Assembly: GCA_025916675.1 (NCBI GenBank)
Contig: CP098402.1
Location: 2,847,205 to 2,911,204 of the forward strand
Source of the DNA: Phycisphaera sp.
Lineage (GTDB): Bacteria > Planctomycetota > Phycisphaerae > Phycisphaerales > UBA1924
Length of the DNA: 64,000 bases
Direction: 5' to 3'
A program made the translations under genes and the position numbers. Position 1 is the stretch's first letter. Every line of letters starts with the position of its first letter. Shown piece by piece: positions 27,708 through 34,812 of the stretch. Under the pieces are notes generated by a model. It was not told the DNA's origin, made no database searches, and saw only the letters and a list, made by a program, of their open reading frames with translations.

Positions 27708-27780
27708 GCGGGAGTATATCCATTCATCCGCATGGATGGATGAAAAGATAGGCGAATCCGGGCAATACCGTACAACTGAC

Positions 27781-27817
27781 AAAAGAATAAGCGGGCACAC
27801 CTCTTCGTGAACCCGCT
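27781..27817 (-). terminator. Rho-independent terminator of csbD
   Basis: Read on the minus strand, AGCGGG pairs with CCCGCT (27790-27817) and is followed by a T-rich run (TTATTCTTTT). It lies 45 bases after the csbD stop and upstream of the metH start, so it separates the two units. Confidence 0.7.
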
Positions 27818-27861
27818 CCTTCTCCCTCGGAGTCGGTCAGAAACCGACGATCAGCCCGCGA

Positions 27862-28065
27862 TCAGCAGTTGCAGGACTTCTTGAACTCGTCGACTTCGTT
27901 CTCAGCCTCTTCTCGGGACTTGCCGTACTTCTCCTGGATCTTGCCGGCGAGCTGGTCGCGCTTGCCCTCGATCTGGTCGAGCTCGTCGTCGGTCAGCTTG
28001 CCCCAGCGCTCCTTGGCTTTGCCCTTAAGCTGCTTCCAGTTACCTTGCATGGTGTCTTGGTTCAT
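27862..28065 (-). CDS. CsbD-family stress protein
   Basis: The 67-residue protein is a near-complete CsbD domain: NQDTMQGNWKQLKGKAKERW, TDDELDQIEGKRDQLAGKIQ, then EEAENEVDEF. CsbD proteins are small, highly charged, helical and induced by general stress in many bacteria; their activity is unknown. AGGAG precedes ATG 28065. The C-terminal KSCNC is an addition with two Cys. It lies directly downstream of a PfpI-type protein gene (44-base gap), a pairing that supports a general stress role. Confidence 0.9.
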   Translation of the reverse strand: MNQDTMQGNWKQLKGKAKERWGKLTDDELDQIEGKRDQLAGKIQEKYGKSREEAENEVDEFKKSCNC

Positions 28066-28108
28066 TGTGGATCTCCTGTGTGGGTGTTGGAAGTGGATAG
28101 ATTGGGAC

Positions 28109-28684
28109 TCATGCGGTCTTCTGGCCGGCGTGCTTGCCCTCACGGATCTCCTCGATGGTCTTGTCGATGAACGCGGGCAGGTCGGCGGGCGAGCGGCTTG
28201 TCGTTAGCGCCTGATCGCATACGACTTCCTTGTCGACCCAGCGGGCACCGGCGTTCTTCAGGTCGTTCTTCAGCGACGGCCAACTGGTCACCTCGCGGCC
28301 GTCAAGAACGCCACAATCGATGAGGATCCAGGGCGCGTGGCAGATGGCGCTCACGGGCTTGCCGGCCTTGAAGAACTCACGCACGAACGTCGTCGCGTCT
28401 TCCCGCGTCCGCAGCTTGTCTGGGTTCATCACGCCGCCGGGCAGGACCAAGGCATCGTAGTTGTCGGCCCGAGCGTCGGTGATCGAACGATCGGCGTTGA
28501 CGGTGTCGCCCCAGTCTCCGTCGTTCCAGCCTCGGATGTCCTTGCCATCGGGCGTGACAATGTGGACCTCCGCACCGGCCTCCTGGAGGGCGGTTAGGGG
28601 TTGTTCGAGTTCGCTCTGCTCGAACCCGTCGGTGGAGAGGATTGCAATGGTCTTGCCTTCAAGTTTCTTGTTGGTTGTGGTCAT
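28109..28684 (-). CDS. DJ-1/PfpI-family protein (protease/glyoxalase-like)
   Basis: The 191-residue protein matches the PfpI branch of the DJ-1 superfamily. It has KTIAILSTDGFEQSELEQPL (conserved Glu), DYDALVLPGG-type segment YDALVLPGGVMNPDKLR, and the nucleophile elbow VSAICHAPWILIDCGV with the catalytic Cys-His pair. Members act as intracellular proteases, deglycases or glyoxalases, and the sequence alone does not choose among these. ATG 28684 fits the conserved N-terminus. It is probably co-transcribed with csbD. Confidence 0.88.
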   Translation of the reverse strand: MTTTNKKLEGKTIAILSTDGFEQSELEQPLTALQEAGAEVHIVTPDGKDIRGWNDGDWGDTVNADRSITDARADNYDALVLPGGVMNPDKLRTREDATTFVREFFKAGKPVSAICHAPWILIDCGVLDGREVTSWPSLKNDLKNAGARWVDKEVVCDQALTTSRSPADLPAFIDKTIEEIREGKHAGQKTA

Positions 28685-28834
28685 GAAAGTATCTTCGACC
28701 CCGGCGGTGACCGCAGGGTGAAGGCCCCATGAATCTCGGCTCATTCTTACTGACCGAGCGCCAAACCCACGCGCGGCGGTCCGTAGGATGCTCCATCTTC
28801 GGGAATCTCAGGACATAATCAAAGGGATATCACT

Positions 28835-30289
28835 GTGGACTCCAAGGACAACCTCAAGACCGACAACCTGATCAACGGCTCGTGGATCAAGGCCGACGAC
28901 GGCACCACGCTCGATGTTACCGATCCGGCGACCGATGAGATCGTCGCCACCATCCCCAGTGTGGGTGAAGCTGAGTCGAAGCGCGCCATCGACGCGGCGC
29001 ACGAGGCGTTCGGCCCGTGGGCCAAGCGGCCCGCCGCCGAGCGCGGCAAGCTGGTGCGCAAGCTGGGCGAGCTGATGCTGCGCGACGCCGACCGGCTGGC
29101 GGCGATCATGACCGCCGAGCAGGGCAAGCCGCTGAGCGAGGCGAAGGGCGAGATCAACTACGCCGCGTCGTTCCTGGAGTGGGCCGCCGGCGAGGCGCCG
29201 CGGATGTATGGCGAGACCATCCCCGCCAACAGCAACGACAAGCGCATCCTCGTGATGCGCCAGCCCGTGGGCGTGTGCGCGATTATTACACCGTGGAACT
29301 TCCCCGCCGCGATGATCACGCGGAAGATCGGGCCCGCCCTGGCGGCCGGATGCACGGTGGTGGTCAAGCCCGCCGAGTTGACCCCGCTCAGCGCGATCGC
29401 CATCGGCGAGCTGGCGATCGAGGCCGGGCTGCCCGCGGGCACGGTGAACATCGTCACGGGCGATAGCAAGGCGGTCGCCGGGCCCATGTTCGAAAACAGC
29501 CGCGTGCGCAAGCTGAGTTTTACCGGCTCGACGCCGGTGGGCCAGGTGCTGATGAAGCAGGCCAGCGAGAACTTGTTGAGGCTCTCGATGGAGCTCGGCG
29601 GGCACGCGCCGTTCATTGTGTTCGATGATGCCGACCTCGACCGCGCCGTGAGCGCGGCGGTCGCGTGCAAGTTCCGCAACGCCGGGCAGACGTGCATCTG
29701 CGCCAATCGCTTTTACGTCGAGAGCGGCATCTACGAGACGTTCATGGATCGCTTCGCCAAGGCCGTCGAGAAGCTCAAGGTGGGCCGCGGCACGCAGGAG
29801 GGCGTGGACCTCGGTCCGCTCATCAATGACAAGGCCATCCAGAAAGTCCAGGAGCACGTGGAAGACGCCAAGAGCAAAGGCGCGACGATCAAGGTGGGCG
29901 GCGAGATGGTGAAGCTCGACGGCCTGGCCGACCGCTTCTACGCCCCCACCGTCATCGACGGCATGAAGCCCGACATGAAGTGCGCCAGCGAGGAGACCTT
30001 CGGCCCCGTCGCCCCCGTGGCAAAGTTTGAAAAGGACCAGGAGGCCATCGACGCAGCCAACAACACGCCCTTCGGGCTCGCGAGCTACTTCTTCACCAGC
30101 AACGCCACCCGGCTGATGCGGGTCGCAGAGGCCCTGGAGTACGGCATCGTCGGCGCCAACGACGCGGCACCCTCGACCGCGCAAGCCCCATTCGGCGGCG
30201 TGAAGCACTCGGGCTTCGGCCGCGAGGGTGGGAAGTATGTGATGGAGGAGTACACGAGCTTGAAGTATGTGTCGTGGGGGTTGGTGTAG
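28835..30289 (+). CDS. gabD: Succinate-semialdehyde dehydrogenase (NAD(P)+)
   Basis: The 484-residue aldehyde dehydrogenase matches the GabD branch. It has TPWNFPAAMITRKIGPALAA, the general-base Glu in LRLSMELGGHAPFIVFDDAD, the catalytic Cys287 in FRNAGQTCICANR, and EETFGPVAPV plus the closing GGVKHSGFGREGG. It should oxidise succinate semialdehyde to succinate, the last step of GABA degradation. The start is GTG 28835 with AAGGGA upstream. A GABA aminotransferase lies 2 kb downstream on the same strand. The next small gene starts with the base after the stop codon, so the two are co-transcribed. Confidence 0.9.
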   Translation: MDSKDNLKTDNLINGSWIKADDGTTLDVTDPATDEIVATIPSVGEAESKRAIDAAHEAFGPWAKRPAAERGKLVRKLGELMLRDADRLAAIMTAEQGKPLSEAKGEINYAASFLEWAAGEAPRMYGETIPANSNDKRILVMRQPVGVCAIITPWNFPAAMITRKIGPALAAGCTVVVKPAELTPLSAIAIGELAIEAGLPAGTVNIVTGDSKAVAGPMFENSRVRKLSFTGSTPVGQVLMKQASENLLRLSMELGGHAPFIVFDDADLDRAVSAAVACKFRNAGQTCICANRFYVESGIYETFMDRFAKAVEKLKVGRGTQEGVDLGPLINDKAIQKVQEHVEDAKSKGATIKVGGEMVKLDGLADRFYAPTVIDGMKPDMKCASEETFGPVAPVAKFEKDQEAIDAANNTPFGLASYFFTSNATRLMRVAEALEYGIVGANDAAPSTAQAPFGGVKHSGFGREGGKYVMEEYTSLKYVSWGLV

Positions 30290-30520
30290 GTGGAAAACGA
30301 CACGCCATCTCGCTTCGAATGCTCGGCTTGCGGTCGCACGGTTGACCACGTGACGCGGCAGATCCAGGTCCATACGACCGGACTGTTCGATCGCTTCGAG
30401 ATGGCCACCTTGTGCGCACGTTGCCGCAAACGGCAACGGTTGTACGCCGTGTTCGGCCTCGGGCTCCTGCTCGCGCTCGCGGCAGCTCTGGCCGTAATCA
30501 CGATCATGGCCTTGGCTTAA
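30290..30520 (+). CDS. Small zinc-ribbon membrane protein
   Basis: The 76-residue protein starts at GTG 30290, immediately after the gabD stop. It has two CxxC pairs (CSACG and CARC, about residues 11-14 and 42-45) that should form one zinc ribbon. One C-terminal membrane helix follows (LYAVFGLGLLLALAAALAVI). No family name is recognised. The zero-base spacing to gabD means it is probably translated by re-initiation. Confidence 0.65.
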   Translation: MENDTPSRFECSACGRTVDHVTRQIQVHTTGLFDRFEMATLCARCRKRQRLYAVFGLGLLLALAAALAVITIMALA

Positions 30521-30527
30521 TTCAGCT

Positions 30528-30971
30528 TCAACGAAGCTGCGGATGCGCCGCCAGCACGTCGGCTTCGGAGATGTCCTTGCCGGTCTTCTCGCTCAGCTCG
30601 GTCGCCAGCCGCTCGGCGGTCAGTTCGCTGGTTGGGATCTGCAGGTCGGGGGCCCGCGACGAGCCGTCGGTGTCGAGCAGCCCCTCCTCCTCGGGCGGCA
30701 GGTAGATCGCGCCGGTGCTGAAGTCGACCGCGTAGGCGATGATGCCGGGGATGAGGAAGAACAGCAGGCCCACGCCGTTGAGCAGCACTACGCCGATGTC
30801 CAGGTCGCCGCCGTCCTGGCCGCGGCGCTCGGGGTAGAAGATCGTGCCGCAGCCGCTCTGGAAGGCGATGGCGGCCAGCAGGAGCGACGCGGCCGTGGTC
30901 GCGCGGCGGCGGCGGTAGATGGGGCGGCCGGCGATGGTGCGAGCGAACGAGCGGGTGCGGCTGGTGGTCAT
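30528..30971 (-). CDS. Hypothetical lipoprotein with two hydrophobic stretches
   Basis: The 147-residue protein starts at ATG 30971 with GGAGG 7 bases upstream. A basic N-terminus and hydrophobic segment end in a lipobox-like FQSGC, so Cys ~41 may be lipidated. A hydrophobic stretch follows (IGVVLLNGVGLLFFLIPGII), then AYAVDFSTGAIYLPPEE, a pattern I associate with small YceK-like outer-membrane lipoproteins, though not firmly. The C-terminus is acidic and helical. It is convergent with the gabD unit. Confidence 0.65.
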   Translation of the reverse strand: MTTSRTRSFARTIAGRPIYRRRRATTAASLLLAAIAFQSGCGTIFYPERRGQDGGDLDIGVVLLNGVGLLFFLIPGIIAYAVDFSTGAIYLPPEEEGLLDTDGSSRAPDLQIPTSELTAERLATELSEKTGKDISEADVLAAHPQLR

Positions 30972-31137
30972 CACGAATCCTCCACGAGATGTACGGTCAC
31001 GAGATGCACGGTTCCGGACGTGCCACGGACCGTACCCCGCGTCATCGGGCGGGGGCTTGTCGTGAGTCAGATTTCATTGTGGCCTCGGGCGGGGCTGTTT
31101 TTCAGCGGGCTACCGACCGGGCTACGCCCGGAACCCG

Positions 31138-32283
31138 CTACGGCCGACGAACGATCTCGACCGAAGCCGGTGCACCGAAACGCTTGTGCAGCCACACGGG
31201 TTGCAGGCCGCGCCGCGGATCTCCGACACGTCGCCAGAGGCGTTTGCCGTTTTCGTGGACCTCGTGGACGCGCGCGTCGTTGCGAGGCACCTTGAAGCCC
31301 GGATCACCCGATATGACGAAGCGGCCATCCGGCGACATGGCCGACGCCGTTCGGAACACGCCGGGTACGTCCAGCACGCGACGGCCCGTGGGCTCTTCGT
31401 CCGCCGGCCACTCGAGGCTGTAGATGCGATCGCGGTTGCTCTCGAAGCCGAAGTAGGCGTTGCCCGGACCATCGACCCAACCGTCCTGGAAGGGCACCAC
31501 GCGGTGGGGGCCATCGCCGCCCGATGGGCCGGGGCGCCAGAGGTACGCGCCCTCCTTCATGGGCGGGTTGTCGCTGCCGTCATATGGGAAGAGCACGGCC
31601 GTATCACCGAGCACCGGGTACACCGCGCCAACATCCAGGCCCGGGGCCCAGCCGGGGTCGGGCATCGGGTTGCCGTCCCAATCGAGGGCGACCAGCCCTT
31701 CGCGCGTGCGGACCACGATCGCCCGGCCGGGGATGACCGCGATGGAATTCCAGCCCCTCAGATCGGTGCGACCGATGGGCCGGAAGCCGTCGGCCTCGCT
31801 CCAGAGGACGGGTTGCGTACCGCGATCACCGTAGAAAATGCAGTAGTAGTTCTGTGCAGCCGGGACGATGTCGTGGGCGCCCTCGAACAGCAGGCAATCG
31901 ACCTGGAGGCCCGGCCTGTTCTGATCGTCCTCGCGTTGGATCAGCAGGCCGCAGGCCTGCGGGGAGGGGTAGCCGCCAGAATCGACCTGTTCGAGGTCCG
32001 GTACCAAGCCGTCGCGGAGATCGCCTTTGAGAACCAAGATCTTGACGGCCGGGTCGTAGGTATTGCCAACAGACGCCTCCTCGGCGGCGTCGATGAGCCA
32101 CAGCCGCAGCCGCAAGTGTGGGATGGAGTCGTCCCGCCAGCCCTGCCAGATCGGCTCGACCTCCGACGAGACGGAGAAGTAGTTCGGGCTCGGGCCGCGG
32201 TCGCCGGGCATGCCGCCAAACAAGCCGCACCCCGGCAGCACGCCAATCGCCAGCACGAAGAACGCGAACCGCAGACCACGCAT
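31138..32283 (-). CDS. Hypothetical lipoprotein with WD/beta-propeller-like C-terminal half
   Basis: The 381-residue protein starts at ATG 32283, six bases after GGGAGG. The signal peptide ends in the lipobox GVLPGC, so Cys ~18 should carry lipid. The C-terminal ~220 residues hold repeated blade-like phrases (IVVRTREGLVALDWDGNP, GNAYFGFESNRDRIYSLEW, ASAMSPDGRFVISGDPGF) that suggest a beta-propeller, but the repeats are too diverged to count. No enzyme motif is visible. It is divergent from gabT. Confidence 0.7.
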   Translation of the reverse strand: MRGLRFAFFVLAIGVLPGCGLFGGMPGDRGPSPNYFSVSSEVEPIWQGWRDDSIPHLRLRLWLIDAAEEASVGNTYDPAVKILVLKGDLRDGLVPDLEQVDSGGYPSPQACGLLIQREDDQNRPGLQVDCLLFEGAHDIVPAAQNYYCIFYGDRGTQPVLWSEADGFRPIGRTDLRGWNSIAVIPGRAIVVRTREGLVALDWDGNPMPDPGWAPGLDVGAVYPVLGDTAVLFPYDGSDNPPMKEGAYLWRPGPSGGDGPHRVVPFQDGWVDGPGNAYFGFESNRDRIYSLEWPADEEPTGRRVLDVPGVFRTASAMSPDGRFVISGDPGFKVPRNDARVHEVHENGKRLWRRVGDPRRGLQPVWLHKRFGAPASVEIVRRP

Positions 32284-32388
32284 GGGCATCCTCCCTGCTC
32301 TCCCGAGTCCGTTCTTAGAAACTAGGCGCGTCCGGTCGCGCATACACTCTGTTTCCAGCCCGAATCCCGCTGTGTCAGGAGTTCCTCA

Positions 32389-33741
32389 GTGCCAGCTACC
32401 GCCTCGACAGATACCGCCCAGGCCGCCTCGGCCGCCCTCGTCGCCCGCCGCCAGAAGGTGGTCTGCTCGGGCGTGGGCATGCTTAGCCCCATGACCGCCG
32501 CCAGCGCCGATGGTGCCATCATCACCGACGCCGATGGCAACGAGTTCATCGACTTTGCCAGCGGCATCGGCGTGATGGGCGTGGGCCATTCCGACCCGGC
32601 AGTGGTCGAGGCCGTCCGCCAGCAGGTTGGCACGCTCCAGCACGCGTGCATCCACGTGGCGACCTACGAGCCCTACGTGGCCCTGTGCGAGAAGCTCGTC
32701 GACCTCTTCCCGCATCACGAGGACGCGAGCGATAGCACGAAGGCCATGCTCATCAGCACCGGGGCCGAGGCGGTCGAGAACGCCATCAAGATCGCCCGCC
32801 AGGCCACCGGCCGCGCGGGCGTGATCTGTTTTGCGGGTGCCTTCCACGGCCGGACGCTACTGGCCGCCACGCTGACCAGCAAGACGCGCCTGAAAGAAGG
32901 CTGCGGCCCGTACGCGCCCGAGGTCTACCGGTTGCCCTTTCCCAAGGCGCTGCCGGGCGAGGCGATTCACGAAGCAGCGGTGGTCGAGCGCGAGCTGGTG
33001 CGCCTGGAGCGTGCCTTCGTCGACACCGTGTCGCCCACGCAGGTCGCGGCCATCATCATCGAGGTCGTCCAGGGCGAGGGCGGCTTCAACGTCGCGCCCA
33101 AGGCGTACTTAGAAGGCTTACGTCGAATCTGCGACGAGCACGGCATCGTGCTCATCTTTGATGAGGTCCAGTCGGGCTTCTGCCGCACGGGCAGGTGGGC
33201 GGGGTACGAGCACAGCGGCGTGAAGCCCGATCTTTCGCCCTGGGCCAAGGCCATGGGCGGCGGGCTGCCCATCGCGTGCGTCATCGGCAAGGCCAGCGTG
33301 ATGGACAAGGTGAACCCCGGCACGCTGGGGGGCACCTACGGCGGCAACCCCGTGGCGTGCGCCGCGGCGCTCGCGACGATCAAGCGGATGGAAGAGCTCG
33401 ACCTGAACGCACGGGCCACGCGCATCGGCGACACCATCCACCGCCGATTCAGCGAACTGGCCGGCAAGGTCAAGGCCGTCACCGAGATCCGTGGGCTTGG
33501 CGCCATGAAGGCCATCGAATTGTGCGAGGACGGTGATTCCGCCAAGCCTTCCGCCGCGATGGTCAAGGCGGTCATCGACGACTGCCGGAGCAAGGGCCTG
33601 CTGGTCATCGCCGCGGGCGTGGCGGGCAACTGCATCCGAGTACTGACGCCGCTGGTGATCACCGACGAGCAACTGGACCGCGGGCTCGACATCTTGTGCA
33701 AGAGCATCGAACAGCACGCGAACGGCTCGGGATCGAAATAG
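32389..33741 (+). CDS. gabT: 4-aminobutyrate aminotransferase-like class III aminotransferase
   Basis: The 450-residue PLP enzyme shows the class-III pattern: FIDFASGIGVMGVGHSDPAV, LISTGAEAVENAIKIAR, AFHGRTLLAATLT, the cofactor Asp in LIFDEVQSGFCRTG and the PLP Lys287 in PWAKAMGGGLP. The whole sequence is closest to GabT, which moves the amino group of GABA to 2-oxoglutarate and yields succinate semialdehyde for GabD. An AGGAG lies 8 bases before GTG 32389. The C-terminal region RVLTPLVITDEQLDRGLDIL is also family-typical. Other omega-amino acids are possible substrates. Confidence 0.88.
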   Translation: MPATASTDTAQAASAALVARRQKVVCSGVGMLSPMTAASADGAIITDADGNEFIDFASGIGVMGVGHSDPAVVEAVRQQVGTLQHACIHVATYEPYVALCEKLVDLFPHHEDASDSTKAMLISTGAEAVENAIKIARQATGRAGVICFAGAFHGRTLLAATLTSKTRLKEGCGPYAPEVYRLPFPKALPGEAIHEAAVVERELVRLERAFVDTVSPTQVAAIIIEVVQGEGGFNVAPKAYLEGLRRICDEHGIVLIFDEVQSGFCRTGRWAGYEHSGVKPDLSPWAKAMGGGLPIACVIGKASVMDKVNPGTLGGTYGGNPVACAAALATIKRMEELDLNARATRIGDTIHRRFSELAGKVKAVTEIRGLGAMKAIELCEDGDSAKPSAAMVKAVIDDCRSKGLLVIAAGVAGNCIRVLTPLVITDEQLDRGLDILCKSIEQHANGSGSK

Positions 33742-33770
33742 GCCCCGGCCGCGCGTGATTCCCCGTATCC

Positions 33771-33799
33771 CTGACCCTCGTAACTTCGGCCCCTATGGT
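33771..33799 (+). promoter_or_regulatory. Predicted promoter for the amine/amide operon
   Basis: CTGACC (33771) and TATGGT (33794) are 17 bases apart in the gap between gabT and the nitrilase-fold gene, 26 bases before ATG 33826. AAGGCGA serves as the ribosome-binding site. It would give the five-gene operon its own transcript. Confidence 0.35.
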
Positions 33800-33825
33800 G
33801 CTTTGTACGAAAGGCGAACGAACTT

Positions 33826-34812
33826 ATGCGCCCCTATGCCATCGCTGGCCTGCAATTGAACGTCTCGGGCCGTCGCTCGAACCTCGACCACATCTCCGAC
33901 CGCATCGAGATGGTCATGCACCTGTACCCGTGGGTGCAGATGGTCATCGTGAGCGAGCTGGCCACCTTCGGCGGGTGGACGGGCCACGCCACGCCATTGC
34001 CAGGCGACGTCGAGCAGCACTACCAGAAGCTGGCCGCCCGCCACGGCATCTGGCTGCTGCCGGGTTCGCTCTACGAGAAGACCGACACGGGCATCTACAA
34101 CACCACACCGGTGATCAACCCCGCGGGCGAGGTCATCGCGCGGTATCGCAAGATGTTCCCCTTCATGCCCTACGAGACAGGTGTGGAGTGGGGCACCGAG
34201 TTCTGCGTGTTCGACGTGCCCGAGGTCGGCCGCTTCGGCGTGAGCATCTGCTACGACATGTGGTTCCCCGAGACCACGCGCACGCTGGCGGCGATGGGCG
34301 CCGAGGTCATCCTGCACCCCACGCTGACGCCCACGATGGACCGCGACGTGGAGTTGTCGATCGTGCGCGCGACGGCGGCGATGAACCAGTGCTTCGTAGT
34401 CGACATCAACGGCATCGGCGACGGCGGCAACGGCCGCTCGCTGTTCGTGGCACCCACTGGCGACGTGCTGTACCAAGCCGGCAGCAACGAGGAACTGCTG
34501 CCCATCGAGATCGACCTTGACCGCGTTCGGCGATCGCGTGAGGTCGGGCTCAAGGGGCTCGGCCAGCCGCTCAAGAGCTTCCGCGATCGGGCCGTCGACT
34601 TCGAGGTGTACCAGCGGGGCAGCCCGACCGCCGAATACCTCAACACGCTGGGCACGCTCGAAAAGATGGCGCGGGGCAGCCGGGCCGGCATCGCGTTTGG
34701 CGAGCACCAGCCCGAGCCCATGCCCCCGCTGCCGAGCCAGCCGGCCACGCCTGCGCCTCCGGCCGCGCCCGATACGTTGACGCAGCCGCCCGTGCCGGGA
34801 TCCACGCCATGA
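33826..34812 (+). CDS. Carbon-nitrogen hydrolase (nitrilase superfamily amidohydrolase)
   Basis: The 328-residue protein has the three catalytic residues of the superfamily: Glu44 (IVSELATFGG), Lys109 (ARYRKMFPF) and Cys142 (GVSICYDMWFPE). Members cleave non-peptide C-N bonds such as those of N-carbamoylputrescine or omega-amides. The last ~45 residues are a Pro-rich tail (PPLPSQPATPAPPAAP) not needed for the fold. Its stop overlaps the next start as ATGA. Beside a basic-amino-acid decarboxylase, N-carbamoylputrescine amidase is a reasonable guess, but no agmatine deiminase is in the window. Confidence 0.85.
   Translation: MRPYAIAGLQLNVSGRRSNLDHISDRIEMVMHLYPWVQMVIVSELATFGGWTGHATPLPGDVEQHYQKLAARHGIWLLPGSLYEKTDTGIYNTTPVINPAGEVIARYRKMFPFMPYETGVEWGTEFCVFDVPEVGRFGVSICYDMWFPETTRTLAAMGAEVILHPTLTPTMDRDVELSIVRATAAMNQCFVVDINGIGDGGNGRSLFVAPTGDVLYQAGSNEELLPIEIDLDRVRRSREVGLKGLGQPLKSFRDRAVDFEVYQRGSPTAEYLNTLGTLEKMARGSRAGIAFGEHQPEPMPPLPSQPATPAPPAAPDTLTQPPVPGSTP

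Noticed and set aside
25791-27743. A 650-codon open frame antisense to the first metH half, and similar long antisense frames over lptD, the decarboxylase, gabD and the cytochrome subunits
   Set aside because: High GC makes stops rare on the opposite strand. These frames are low-complexity (His/Arg/Ala/Gly-rich), lack motifs, and lie over well-supported genes.
27708-27780. Cobalamin or SAM riboswitch before metH
   Set aside because: The interval is short and has none of the conserved cobalamin-box or SAM-box elements; only the csbD terminator is clear.
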